Of a stretch of 64,000 nt of DNA, positions 7,848 through 16,835 are shown one piece after another. The position numbers and the translations under genes were made by a program. The notes below the pieces were generated by a model. It was given only the letters and a program-made list of their open reading frames with translations. It did no database searches and had not been told where the DNA came from. Positions within the stretch are counted from its first letter, which is position 1, and each line of letters opens with the position of its first letter. The stretch is from a bacterium (GTDB lineage Bacteria > Spirochaetota > Leptospiria > Leptospirales > Leptonemataceae): NCBI GenBank assembly GCA_024742665.1, contig JANSYA010000001.1:634425-698424 (forward strand), in the 5' to 3' direction.

Positions 7848-9032
7848 ATGGCGTCTGCAATCACCCAGAAATTTTCCAACTATACGAAAGACAAAATCTT
7901 TCGCACCATCCACGGCAATCATCTGATTTATAACACCAGCTGGGAAGATCCGGCTATCGATCGCAAGCTGATGGACATCGATGAAAACAGCGACATCGTC
8001 ATGATCACTTCGGCCGGCGACAACTTGCTGGATTATCTGCTGGATCGGCCGGCGAGCATCAACAGCGTCGATGTGAATCCCAAGCAGAACGCGTTATTCG
8101 AACTCAAGCGCGCGGTGATTCGCACGGCGACCCACGAAGATCTGTATCGCATGTTCGGCGACGGCTGCCATCCCGATATTCAGGAGCTGTATCGCACGAA
8201 ACTACGTGATGAGCTGCCCGCTTTCGCGCGGGAGTTCTGGGATAAAAAACTGAAGTTCTTCGAGCGCGAAGGTCTCAAGAAATCTTTCTATTTTTACGGC
8301 GGCGCCGGCACGCTTGCGTGGCTGTGTCAGGGCTATTTTAAGCTGCACAAAAAACTCAACGAAAATATTCGCTGGTTATTCAGCGCGCAAACGATGGAAG
8401 AACAACAGCAGGCTTATGATCGTCTGGAGCCGCTGCTCTGGAACCGCGTCATCAGCTGGTTTCTCGGAAGACACATCACTCTCGCGGCGATGGGCGTGCC
8501 AAGAGCCCAGCGCGATTTGATTATGAACGGATTCGAAGGCGGACTGCTCGGCTTTTTGCGCACGAACGTGCGGCGCGTGTTTACAGAGGTGCCGGTTTCG
8601 GAAAACTATTTCTGGCGCGTATACGCGACGGGCACTTATACGCGCGAATGCGCCCCCGGCTATTTACGCGAAAAGAATTTTCAAACGCTGAAAGAGACCG
8701 TCGACAGCGCGAACGCGCACACGACGACGATGGTTCAGTTTCTCAAAGACAATCCAAAGGCTTATTCGCACTACGTGCTACTCGATCATCAGGACTGGCT
8801 GGCGTGGAACGATCCGGCCGGACTGGAAGAAGAGTGGCGCCTGATTCTGCAAAACAGCAAGCCGGGAACGAAGATCCTGCTCCGGTCGGCCAGCCCGGCC
8901 GTGGACTTTTTACCGGACTTCGTGCGCGCCGCAGTGGACTTTGAATTCGAAGGCGACCGCGCGACCGAGTTGCACCAGACCTGCCGCGTGGGAACCTACG
9001 GCAGCCTGATGATGGGAACAGTACGAGCATGA
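7848..9032 (+). CDS. btaA: BtaA: SAM-diacylglycerol 3-amino-3-carboxypropyl transferase (DUF3419)
   Basis: A 394-residue DUF3419 protein. It transfers the aminocarboxypropyl group of S-adenosylmethionine to diacylglycerol, the first step of the betaine lipid DGTS. Family landmarks include IYNTSWEDPAIDR (residues 27-39), ITSAGDNLLDYLL (about 53-65), SVDVNPKQNAL (about 73-83) and the C-terminal YVLLDHQDWLAW. Its stop overlaps the start of btaB by four bases (ATGA), so the two enzymes are translationally coupled. In alphaproteobacteria this pair is made when phosphate is scarce to replace phospholipids; whether that control exists here is not visible. Confidence 0.9.
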   Translation: MASAITQKFSNYTKDKIFRTIHGNHLIYNTSWEDPAIDRKLMDIDENSDIVMITSAGDNLLDYLLDRPASINSVDVNPKQNALFELKRAVIRTATHEDLYRMFGDGCHPDIQELYRTKLRDELPAFAREFWDKKLKFFEREGLKKSFYFYGGAGTLAWLCQGYFKLHKKLNENIRWLFSAQTMEEQQQAYDRLEPLLWNRVISWFLGRHITLAAMGVPRAQRDLIMNGFEGGLLGFLRTNVRRVFTEVPVSENYFWRVYATGTYTRECAPGYLREKNFQTLKETVDSANAHTTTMVQFLKDNPKAYSHYVLLDHQDWLAWNDPAGLEEEWRLILQNSKPGTKILLRSASPAVDFLPDFVRAAVDFEFEGDRATELHQTCRVGTYGSLMMGTVRA

Positions 9033-9778
9033 CGACCGCTACAAAATCAAAATCAGCCGACGAAGTCTCGGCCCAGAAGCTCAACGAAAAATTCAGCGAT
9101 CGCGGAAAACAAATTTCGAATCTGCAGAGCTATTATCGCCTGCACGCGATGGTTTATGACGCGACGCGCTGGGCTTTTCTGTTCGGTCGCAAAGAAGTGC
9201 TGCGGCGTCTGCCGCCCGCCGCCGAGCTACTTGCGGCGACCCGCGGCCCTGATGCAAACGCGAAACCCGGCGATCAGGCGAAAGCAGGGCCGCTGCGCAT
9301 TCTCGAAGTCGGCTGCGGCACCGGCGTGAATCTCGCCTATCTCGCGCGGAAATATCCGGAAGCGGAGCTGGTCGGCGTCGATCTTTCCGGCGATATGCTG
9401 GGCAAAGCCCGCGCGAAGCTGAAGACCTTCGGCGATCGCGTGACCCTGCTGGAAGAACCCTACCAGGCCGGTGGCAATGCCGGCACGAATTTCGATCTCG
9501 TTTTGTTTTCGTACAGTCTGTCGATGATCAATCCCCAGTGGGCCGAGGTTCTCGACCAGGCCAAAATTGATCTACGCCCGGGCGGGATGGTCGCCGCCGT
9601 TGATTTCTCCGATTCGAAGTATCTCAGCTTTCGCCATCACATGTCGCGCAATCACGTGATGGTCACCGGCCATCTTCTGCCTGGTTTACGGGAACGTTTT
9701 GCGCCGGTGCTCGACGTCGAACGCGGCGTCTATCTGGGCTGGTGGAAGTATTTGATCTTCCACGGTCGAAGGGCCTAA
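9029..9778 (+). CDS. btaB: BtaB: SAM-dependent N-methyltransferase for betaine lipid
   Basis: A 249-residue class I methyltransferase with motif I ILEVGCGTGVNLAYLARKYP and post-I ELVGVDLSGDML. It should methylate the amino group of diacylglycerylhomoserine three times to give DGTS. Assignment to BtaB rests on the four-base overlap with btaA and the YDATRWAFLFGRKEVL region before motif I, which fits BtaB proteins. A linker of about 20 residues before motif I (ATRGPDANAKPGDQAKAG) is low-complexity. The stop codon lies inside a terminator-like hairpin. Confidence 0.88.
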   Translation: MTTATKSKSADEVSAQKLNEKFSDRGKQISNLQSYYRLHAMVYDATRWAFLFGRKEVLRRLPPAAELLAATRGPDANAKPGDQAKAGPLRILEVGCGTGVNLAYLARKYPEAELVGVDLSGDMLGKARAKLKTFGDRVTLLEEPYQAGGNAGTNFDLVLFSYSLSMINPQWAEVLDQAKIDLRPGGMVAAVDFSDSKYLSFRHHMSRNHVMVTGHLLPGLRERFAPVLDVERGVYLGWWKYLIFHGRRA

Positions 9779-9813
9779 CCTGAGTTAGGCCCGCAGAGCC
9801 CGCTAAGGCGGGC
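9771..9813. terminator. Two adjacent perfect hairpins between convergent genes
   Basis: GGGCCTAAC (9771-9779) pairs with GTTAGGCCC (9784-9792), and GCCCGC (9798-9803) with GCGGGC (9808-9813). No long T-run follows. Placement between btaB and the convergent gene suggests a bidirectional transcription end or mRNA 3'-end protection. Confidence 0.5.
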
Positions 9814-9932
9814 CGTAATAAAGAGGCTTAAGTTCGCCCGATAATGTCTGGCGATAGCCAGGCTCGCAGAGCCCGGCAGAGTGCGCCGGAAAGCGGTCCG
9901 GAGCCGTGGCCGCGTCGCTCTCATCGGTCTGA

Positions 9933-10598
9933 TCATCGGGGAGCTTCGCTCCAGATTTGCAGTTTGCCGAATTCGAGCGATCTGAGAAAGCCCCGACAAT
10001 CATTCAATTGGCCGTCCGAGTCGCATTTGATTTCACGGGCTTGAATCGTAATCGCTTTGATCCGCCAGATTTCCGAATCCAATTCGGAACGTTCGTAACG
10101 CTCGCAGCGTTCCACATCCGGACCGAATTCGAAAAGTTCTACGGTGAGCTGATCGTCTCTGACCTGCCAGGAGCCGGAATGTTTGACGCCGCAGTCGTTC
10201 TCCACGCTGCTTCTGATGCCGCCGTTTCGCGTTAGATAGAATGTGAACTCCGTTTCCAGTTCGATTCGCAGATCCCGTCGTTCCAGGAACTCGGCCAACT
10301 GCGAGGTCTGACTCAGATTCCAGTGATGAATCGTCAGATGATAGTGCACGAAAAGAGCGCCCGATAGAAGTATCATAACCCCGGATAACATCATTCCATA
10401 GATCGGTAACACTTCCGCGATCACATCCGTCATGCCGGCACGAAAAGAGTAGAACGGTTCCGGGAGTCTCAAGAAACCCGCAAACGCCCGATCTAAATCT
10501 TTGAGCTCGGCTCTGTGCTTATACATCCACCAGCAGCGCCAGAATGCCAGAATCGCGATCAGCGGGATGGCCCATGTAAGGAATTCCATAAAGTTCAC
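9933..10598 (-). CDS. Two-pass membrane protein of unknown function
   Basis: A 221-residue protein I do not recognise. A first membrane segment lies at residues 5-23, a charged loop with WWMYKHRAELKDLDRAFAGF follows, and a second segment spans about 66-85. The remaining 130 residues are soluble and beta-rich (RIELETEFTFYLTRNGG, GSWQVRDDQLTVELFEFG) with three cysteines, probably a periplasmic or cytoplasmic lipocalin-like or sensor domain, but no motif decides this. It is the last gene of a possible run with the YhhQ transporter, 34 bases downstream of it. Confidence 0.6.
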   Translation of the reverse strand: MNFMEFLTWAIPLIAILAFWRCWWMYKHRAELKDLDRAFAGFLRLPEPFYSFRAGMTDVIAEVLPIYGMMLSGVMILLSGALFVHYHLTIHHWNLSQTSQLAEFLERRDLRIELETEFTFYLTRNGGIRSSVENDCGVKHSGSWQVRDDQLTVELFEFGPDVERCERYERSELDSEIWRIKAITIQAREIKCDSDGQLNDCRGFLRSLEFGKLQIWSEAPR

Positions 10599-10632
10599 CC
10601 TGTGAGCCGCGCGGGGCGGCGCCGGTCGTGAC

Positions 10633-11442
10633 CTATTCGCCGACGTTGTGCCGGAAATCTTTGACTTCGGGCATGAATTTACGAATCGCCCACACCCCCA
10701 GATAGATCAGCGGCGTATCGCAGAGGGCGATCAGTAGCTTTACGAAATACGAAGTTAGTATCACCTGGATGATCGTTACGGTCGTGGGGTCGTCCGAGGT
10801 CCAGGGCATTTGCCAGTAGAAATACAGAAAGATGCCGTTAACGATCGTCGTGTCGGCGAGCTGGGAAACGGCGGTCGAGCCGTTGTTGCGCAGCCAGAGA
10901 TGTTTGCCTTTCGTCAGCCGCCGCCAGAAGTGAAACATATAGTTGTCGAGCAGCTGGGCGACCAGGTAGGCGAACATCGAGGCGAAGAGCAATAGGCCGG
11001 GGGCTTCGAATGTAAAACTGTAGGCCGCCTGGGCCGCGGCGCTGCTGACGCCCGTTATCGCGCCGGTCTCGTCGCGTAAATAGGTGTCGGGATGAAAGAA
11101 AGGCGCCATTTCCGCGCGAATCGTCCAGATGTCCGCCGGGGGCGTGGCCTTCGCCGCCGATAACACGAGCAGCATCATCAGCGAAGCCAAAAAGCCGTAG
11201 ATCACCATCAGGTCGGCGCGCTGCTTGCCCCAGATTTCGGAAACGATGTCGGTGAACCAGAAAGTGAGCGGATAGGTGATCAAACCCGTCGTGATAATAA
11301 AGGCCGCGCCGAAGAGGCCGTCCGGCATCGATTCGCCGAAGAGCACGAAAAGTTTCGTGCCGATCATATTCGTGATCACAAGCAGGGCCACGAAGTTGCA
11401 GGCGCAGAATACGTAGAGTTTATCGGAACGCGACATCGCCAT
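10633..11442 (-). CDS. yhhQ: YhhQ/VUT-family queuosine precursor transporter
   Basis: A 269-residue protein with about six membrane segments and the family motifs ANMI-like NMIGTKLF near residue 25 and FTDIVSEIWGKQRA near 62-75. YhhQ family proteins import 7-deazaguanine precursors (preQ0/preQ1) or queuine for tRNA queuosine. A 20-residue insert around residues 105-125 (HPDTYLRDETGAITG) is longer than in E. coli. The start lies three bases after the NCS2 permease stop, so the two nucleobase-type transporters are co-transcribed. Confidence 0.85.
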   Translation of the reverse strand: MAMSRSDKLYVFCACNFVALLVITNMIGTKLFVLFGESMPDGLFGAAFIITTGLITYPLTFWFTDIVSEIWGKQRADLMVIYGFLASLMMLLVLSAAKATPPADIWTIRAEMAPFFHPDTYLRDETGAITGVSSAAAQAAYSFTFEAPGLLLFASMFAYLVAQLLDNYMFHFWRRLTKGKHLWLRNNGSTAVSQLADTTIVNGIFLYFYWQMPWTSDDPTTVTIIQVILTSYFVKLLIALCDTPLIYLGVWAIRKFMPEVKDFRHNVGE

Positions 11443-11445
11443 AGA

Positions 11446-12900
11446 TCAAGCTCCTCCGCCGGGCCCGCGCAAGAATAGAAAGTACAGCGCGAGCAGCACG
11501 GCCAGGCCGTACATGATCGGGCTGACATCGCGTCCGCGTCCGGCGATCAGTTTCACCACAGGGTAGGCCATAAAACCCAGCGCGATGCCGTCGGCGATCG
11601 AATAGGACAGGGGGATGCCGAGAATAATAATGAAGGCGGGGATCGCTTCGCTGTATTCGTCCAGGTCGATGCGCTTTATATTTTGCAACATCATCGAACC
11701 CACGATGACCAGAGCCGGCGCGGTGATCGGACTATAGGAACCGACTACGGCGACCAGCGGACTAAAAAACAGGGCCAGTAAAAAGCACGCCGCGGTCACA
11801 ACGGCCGTCAGACCGGTGCGCCCGCCCTGAATGATGCCGGTAATGCTCTCGATGTAGGCCGTCACCGTGCTCGTGCCCATCGCGGCGCCGGCCAGAGTTC
11901 CGACCGCGTCCGAAAGAAAGGCCTGGTTGCCGCGAACCAGGCGATTGTCTTTTACGAAGCCGCCCTGTTCGCTAACCGCGACGAGGGTGCCCATCGTATC
12001 GAAGACGTCGATGAACAAGAAGATAATGATAAAGGGCAGCATCTTGACGGTGATTGCGCCGGCCAGGTCCATCGCCATCAAGGTCGGTCCGAGCGAGGGC
12101 GGCAGACTCAGCGGGCCGCCGGCCAGCCCCTCCGGAGCAAAGCGGGTCATCAACTGCGACTCTTTGATCACGGCGGGGGTTTCCGCGCCGGAAGCTCCCG
12201 GAGCCCACAGAGCGGGCAATGCGAAATGCAGCATCACCGCCAGCAGAGTCGTCGCGGCGATGCCCCACAGGATGGCGCCGGTCACGCGGCGTGCGTGCAG
12301 TCCCGCGGTCAAAAGCAGGCCGAAAAAGAAGACGATCAGGTCCGGAGATGCGAAGCTCGTATTCAGAGCGACCGCTGTGGCCGGATCGTTTAAGATCAAT
12401 CCGGCGTTGCGCAGGCCGACGAAGGCGATGAACAAACCGATCCCTACCGCGATGCCGTTCTTTAAGGCCGGGCTCACGGCCTGCATCAGCGCGGCCCTCA
12501 GACCCGACAGGGTAATCAGCAGGAACAACAGGCCCGCGATAAAGATCACGCCCAGGGCCGTTTGCCAGCCGGCGCCGAAGCCGGCCGCGCTGGCCGCGGG
12601 CACTACCGTTAAGATAAAAAAGAAATTCGCGCCCATGCCCGGCGCCAGAGCGATCGGATAGCGGGCCCACAGTCCCATCAAGAGCGTGGCGATCGCGGCG
12701 GACAGGCAGGTGGCGGTCGTAATCGCGCCGATGTCCATGCCCGAATCGAAGCCGAACATCGCGCCCGAAAGCACGGCCGGCTGCACGAAGATGATGTAGG
12801 ACATCGTCAGAAAGGTCGACAGTCCCGCGACGGCTTCCTGACGCGGATGGGTGCCGTTCGCGGCTAACTGGAAGTGTCGTTCCAGGAATCGGTGGATCAT
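11446..12900 (-). CDS. NCS2-family purine permease (AzgA-like)
   Basis: A 484-residue multi-pass permease of the nucleobase:cation symporter-2 family, AzgA/GhxP-type. The N-terminus RQEAVAGLSTFLTMSYIIFV and the APGMGANFF motif near residue 90 are diagnostic; a second family region reads FLFIDVFDTMGTLVAVSEQGG. The family takes up adenine, guanine or hypoxanthine with protons or sodium. It stands directly upstream of the YhhQ-type transporter, so uptake of purines and 7-deazapurines may be jointly expressed; exact substrate cannot be read from sequence. Confidence 0.9.
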   Translation of the reverse strand: MIHRFLERHFQLAANGTHPRQEAVAGLSTFLTMSYIIFVQPAVLSGAMFGFDSGMDIGAITTATCLSAAIATLLMGLWARYPIALAPGMGANFFFILTVVPAASAAGFGAGWQTALGVIFIAGLLFLLITLSGLRAALMQAVSPALKNGIAVGIGLFIAFVGLRNAGLILNDPATAVALNTSFASPDLIVFFFGLLLTAGLHARRVTGAILWGIAATTLLAVMLHFALPALWAPGASGAETPAVIKESQLMTRFAPEGLAGGPLSLPPSLGPTLMAMDLAGAITVKMLPFIIIFLFIDVFDTMGTLVAVSEQGGFVKDNRLVRGNQAFLSDAVGTLAGAAMGTSTVTAYIESITGIIQGGRTGLTAVVTAACFLLALFFSPLVAVVGSYSPITAPALVIVGSMMLQNIKRIDLDEYSEAIPAFIIILGIPLSYSIADGIALGFMAYPVVKLIAGRGRDVSPIMYGLAVLLALYFLFLRGPGGGA

Positions 12901-12922
12901 CGTGCGAGCGCGGTGTTCGGAA

Positions 12923-14539
12923 TTAAAGCGATTCGAGGCTCTGAGCTTCGCCGCTGTTGTCTTCGTCTTCGTTTACCAGCTGGATCATATGATCCGCGAG
13001 TTCTTCGATGCGCGCGATTTCCGGGCGCAGGCTGTTGGATTCGCCGGTCAGGGCGGTCATATCTTTTTCCATGCGGCCGAGAGCGGTCGCGACTTCTTCG
13101 CCGCTCGCGCGCTGGTGCCCGGCGTTGCGTTCAATTTCGCCGGAGAGGCGCCCCAGCTGCTGGAGCTGATCGAGCAGGCCGTGGTTCAGAGTTTGCTGCT
13201 GCGAGAAGACCTGCTGCAGGTTCTTCATATTCTCGTCGATTTTGATCAGCTCGTCCTGCTGCGATCCAACGCGCTCACTAACTTTACCTGAAGAATTCTT
13301 TACCTGGTCGGTGAGCACGCGGCTCTGTTTGATGATATCCGCGATACTGCGGGCGTTGTTCACGGAGTAGTCCGCGAGCTTGCCGATTTCGGCGGCGACC
13401 ACCGCGAAGCCACGACCGGCTTCGCCCGCCCGGGCCGCCTCGATCGAAGCGTTCAGCGAAAGCAGGTTCGTCTGGTCGGCGATATTCGCCATGACGCTGT
13501 TGATCTTGCCCAGGCGGCTGAGAGATTCGAGAATCTTCAGAACGGCCTCGTTCGTATTCTGCACTGACTGGTTGACTTCGTTGACGTAGGACCGAGCCCG
13601 CGCCGAGGTCTGGGCCAGGGTTTCGGTGGACTCGATAATATTGTTGAGAATCCCTCCCATGTCCGTGCCCTGCTTCTGGAGCTGAGAGAGGCTGTCGTTC
13701 TGCAAATTGACGCTCTGGGTCGTATTGGTCGATGCGACGGCGAAGCCCTCGACGATGGCGCTCATCTCCACGACCGATCCCGCCTGGCTTTCCATGCGTT
13801 CGAGCATATTGTTCAGGAATTCGTTAAATTGCGTAACCGACTTCTTGAGAACGCCCACGGCCATGGCCGTGTTCATGCGGTTTTCTTCCAGACGTTCGTA
13901 GGCTTTGCTCAGATCGTCGTGGGTGTGGGTCGCGCCGGAAACCATTTGGTCGCGGGAGCGCAGAAAGAGCGCCACCATCACGCCGACCAGCAGCGGGGTC
14001 GCGGCCTGCAGGGCGACCAGGGGCACGTCGAAGCGGGTTTCGGGAAAGCGGTTATTGAACAGGGCCGCGGCTGCGGCGAACATCGCGCTGGAGATGATAC
14101 CCGCGCCGAAAGTCACGGTGGCGGAGCCCAATGACGCCGAGGCGATGATCAACATCACGGCCAGAGCGAAGACCGGCGAGAGGGCCGGCGCAATTCCTTT
14201 CAGCTGAACTGAGGCCGGCCACAGTCCGCACAGAATCACAAAACTCAAAAGACCGAGAATCCGACGCAAACTGGATTCCGGGCTGCGGCGCATGACGAAG
14301 AAGACGGCGCCCGCCAGAATCAAAAGCGGAATACCGGCCCCGGCGTACAACTGCTGCAGGACCGGAGCGTTGGCTGCCAGTCCGGCGAAGGCCAGCAGGG
14401 CCAGAGCGACGCCGGCCTGCACGACGGAAAACAAGGGGCTTACGGATCCCTGTTTGGTCTGCGGTTGCTGATCGGCCGTCAGGGCTGCGTCCAGATCGGG
14501 AGCTGCGTCGGCCCGGTCGGGCGTCGAATCTTCATTCAT
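12923..14539 (-). CDS. Methyl-accepting chemotaxis protein with multi-pass membrane sensor
   Basis: A 538-residue chemoreceptor. Residues about 40-195 form five or six hydrophobic segments instead of the usual two flanking a periplasmic domain, so the signal is probably sensed in or near the membrane. A coiled-coil region follows, then the signalling hairpin [20 protein letters not shown] with [19 protein letters not shown], which contacts CheA and CheW. No HAMP domain is evident. The N-terminal 35 residues are polar and proline-rich and probably cytoplasmic. Confidence 0.92.
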   Translation of the reverse strand: MNEDSTPDRADAAPDLDAALTADQQPQTKQGSVSPLFSVVQAGVALALLAFAGLAANAPVLQQLYAGAGIPLLILAGAVFFVMRRSPESSLRRILGLLSFVILCGLWPASVQLKGIAPALSPVFALAVMLIIASASLGSATVTFGAGIISSAMFAAAAALFNNRFPETRFDVPLVALQAATPLLVGVMVALFLRSRDQMVSGATHTHDDLSKAYERLEENRMNTAMAVGVLKKSVTQFNEFLNNMLERMESQAGSVVEMSAIVEGFAVASTNTTQSVNLQNDSLSQLQKQGTDMGGILNNIIESTETLAQTSARARSYVNEVNQSVQNTNEAVLKILESLSRLGKINSVMANIADQTNLLSLNASIEAARAGEAGRGFAVVAAEIGKLADYSVNNARSIADIIKQSRVLTDQVKNSSGKVSERVGSQQDELIKIDENMKNLQQVFSQQQTLNHGLLDQLQQLGRLSGEIERNAGHQRASGEEVATALGRMEKDMTALTGESNSLRPEIARIEELADHMIQLVNEDEDNSGEAQSLESL

Positions 14540-14678
14540 AGTGTTCTGTCAGCATTCAGCCAGAGGGCCGTCTTTTGCAAGCCTTATCCCCCGGTCGGCG
14601 ATGATCCGTCCATGGTGCAATGCAAGCGCGAGCGGAGCTGACCTGATTCTTATCGGCCGAAAGAACCTGGAGTTTGAC

Positions 14679-15116
14679 TTAGAGTTTGACCGCTTTCTGG
14701 AGGGCCTGTTCGAGCGTATTCCAGGAGAGCGTCGCGCATTTTACCCGGACCGGATATTTCTGAACGCCCTTCAGCGCTTCGAGATCTTCGAGCTCGTCCG
14801 GGAAGGCGACTTCGCGGTTGTCCACGATCATACCTTTGAAATTGTCGATCAAATCTTCGGCCTGTTCGACGGTCATGCCTTCGACGGAATCGGCCATCAT
14901 AGAGGCGGAGGCCGTTGAAATGCTGCAGCCCCGGCCGTTCACGCGAATGTCGCTGACCACGCCGTCCGTAAGAATTAACTCGACGCTGACCTCGTCGCCG
15001 CAGCTGCGGTTCACCCCTTCTTCAACGACCTGCGGATGTTCCAGGTGCCCGCGGTGGCCGGGATTCTGGGAGTGCTCGATAATCAGTTCTTTGTAAAGAT
15101 CTTCGCTGAGTGACAT
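14679..15116 (-). CDS. sufU: SufU: iron-sulfur scaffold or sulfur-transfer protein
   Basis: A 145-residue SufU protein. The three conserved cysteines appear in SCGDEV (residue 39), GCSISTASASMM (residue about 64) and KCATLSW (residue about 126). SufU accepts sulfur from the desulfurase SufS, usually through a zinc-bound cysteine, and passes it to the SufBCD scaffold. It is the last gene of the suf operon, 61 bases downstream of sufS. Confidence 0.95.
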   Translation of the reverse strand: MSLSEDLYKELIIEHSQNPGHRGHLEHPQVVEEGVNRSCGDEVSVELILTDGVVSDIRVNGRGCSISTASASMMADSVEGMTVEQAEDLIDNFKGMIVDNREVAFPDELEDLEALKGVQKYPVRVKCATLSWNTLEQALQKAVKL

Positions 15117-15177
15117 ATAGAATTCAAATTCGTTCCGGGCGATCGTCGCTGGCGATGCGCTTATCGGAGGCGATGGT

Positions 15178-16422
15178 TCAAGCCGGAACCACGCTCTTGA
15201 ATATTTCTTTCACCTTAACCAGACCGCGGACCAGCGCGTCTACATCTTCCGGTCCGTTATAGATATAGAAGCTGGCCCGGGCGGTGCCGGACAGATCGTG
15301 TTTGCGCATGAAGGGTTCGCAGCAGTGATGTCCCGCGCGAATGGCGATGCCCTCTTCGTCGAGAATGGTGCCCACGTCGTGGCTGTGCACGCCTTCGACG
15401 TTAAACGAAACGACCGCCCCGCGCTCGGCGAATTCCCGCGTGCCGTACAAAATGATGCCGTTCAAGCGCTCCAGCTCGTCGTAGGCGTACTTCAGAATTT
15501 CCTGCTCGTGTCCGTGGATCTTTTCCAAACCGACCTGATCCAGATAGTCCAGAGCGACGGCGAAGGCGACCACCCCCGCGATATTCGGAGTGCCGGCTTC
15601 GAATTTTTCCGGCAGCCCCGCCGCTTTGAAGCCGTCCTTTGAAACCGAGAGGATCATGTCGCCCCCGCCGAGAAAGGGCGGCATCGCTTCCAGCAGTTCC
15701 TGCTTTCCATAAAGCACGCCGACGCCGGTCGGGCCGAGCATCTTGTGGGCGCTCAGAGAATAGAAGTCGCAGTCTAATTCCTGCACGTCCACTTTGAGAT
15801 GGCAGGCGCCCTGGGCGCCGTCGACCGAAAACATCGCGCCGACCGCGCGGGCTTTATCGCGAATCTGTTTGAGGTCGTGGATGGTGCCGACGGCGTTCGA
15901 CATGTGCTGCACGGCGACGATCTTCGTCTTCGGTCCGATGACTTCGTCCAGACGGGTATAGTCGTAGCGCGAATCGTCGGTAAGGGGAATGTGCTTGAGC
16001 ACGGCGCCCTTGCGTTCGGCGAGCATCATCCAGGGCACGAGATTCGAATGGTGTTCCAGCTCCGAGATGACGATCTCGTCGCCGGCCTGGATATTCGCGT
16101 CGCCCCAGGAGCTCGCCACGATATTAATCGATTCGGTGGTGTTGCGCGTAAAAATACATTCGATCGACGAGCGGGCGTTCAAGAAGCGCGCGATCTTTTC
16201 GCGGGTCTGGTCGTACAGATCGGTCGCCTCATAGCTCAGGCGATAGGCCCCGCGATGGATATTGGCGTTCCGGCAGCGATAGTAGTTGGCGAAGGTATCG
16301 ATCACCCGCTGCGGCTTTTGCGAACTCGCGGCGCTGTCCAGGAAGACCAGGGATTGCCCGTTCATCTTCGTCTGCAGCAGCGGAAAGTCCTGTTTGATTT
16401 TTTGGTAGTCCAAGAGGCCCAT
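15178..16422 (-). CDS. sufS: SufS: cysteine desulfurase
   Basis: A 414-residue PLP-dependent group II desulfurase that strips sulfur from cysteine. Landmarks are the N-terminal [13 protein letters not shown], the PLP lysine in [16 protein letters not shown], and the RAGHHCCEP loop with the catalytic cysteine. Length is normal. It sits between the Rieske gene (44 bases upstream) and sufU, giving the sulfur-supply half of the SUF system. Confidence 0.96.
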   Translation of the reverse strand: MGLLDYQKIKQDFPLLQTKMNGQSLVFLDSAASSQKPQRVIDTFANYYRCRNANIHRGAYRLSYEATDLYDQTREKIARFLNARSSIECIFTRNTTESINIVASSWGDANIQAGDEIVISELEHHSNLVPWMMLAERKGAVLKHIPLTDDSRYDYTRLDEVIGPKTKIVAVQHMSNAVGTIHDLKQIRDKARAVGAMFSVDGAQGACHLKVDVQELDCDFYSLSAHKMLGPTGVGVLYGKQELLEAMPPFLGGGDMILSVSKDGFKAAGLPEKFEAGTPNIAGVVAFAVALDYLDQVGLEKIHGHEQEILKYAYDELERLNGIILYGTREFAERGAVVSFNVEGVHSHDVGTILDEEGIAIRAGHHCCEPFMRKHDLSGTARASFYIYNGPEDVDALVRGLVKVKEIFKSVVPA

Positions 16423-16466
16423 AAAGCGTGTCCTAATAGATTAAAATAACGAGAGGGCCGGATCGA

Positions 16467-16793
16467 TCAATCCAGATTTACTTCGATCTGGCCGTCAACG
16501 ACCCGCACTTCATAGACTTCGATGGGCTCCGTGGCCGGCATTTGCAGCACTTCGCCGGTCCGGATGTCGAACTGAGCGCCGTGGCGCGGGCAGGTCACGC
16601 AGGGGCCTTCGAGCGTCGCGCCCTCCGCCGAGGCCAGGGGGCCGTCGTCGTGGGTGCAGCTGTCCTGAAAGGCGTAAATCTTGTTTTCGAAGCGGGTGAG
16701 AGCGACCGGTCCCATGCGAGTACGTTTGGTTACGGCCCGCCCTTCGGGCAGTTCCAGAAGTTCGGCTTCGCTGATGACCTTGATGAATCCCAT
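16467..16793 (-). CDS. Rieske-type [2Fe-2S] ferredoxin within the suf operon
   Basis: About 108 residues from the ATG at 16793 (a start 33 bases earlier is possible but would add a tail with little similarity). The Rieske cluster ligands are CTH and CPRH, about 20 residues apart, in the sequence DSCTHDDGPLA and CVTCPRHGAQFD. The fold matches ferredoxin subunits of ring-hydroxylating oxygenases. No oxygenase lies nearby; its place between sufD and sufS suggests an electron donor for cluster assembly or a cluster carrier. That role is inference. Confidence 0.88.
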   Translation of the reverse strand: MGFIKVISEAELLELPEGRAVTKRTRMGPVALTRFENKIYAFQDSCTHDDGPLASAEGATLEGPCVTCPRHGAQFDIRTGEVLQMPATEPIEVYEVRVVDGQIEVNLD

Positions 16794-16835
16794 GTGTTTA
16801 TTCTCGTTCGGGGCTTCGCCCCTCACCCCTCACCC

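Noticed and set aside
11867..12661. Long plus-strand frame of 264 codons opposite the NCS2 permease gene
   Set aside because: It is the antisense shadow of a high-GC membrane protein gene; the product is alanine/arginine-rich without motifs.
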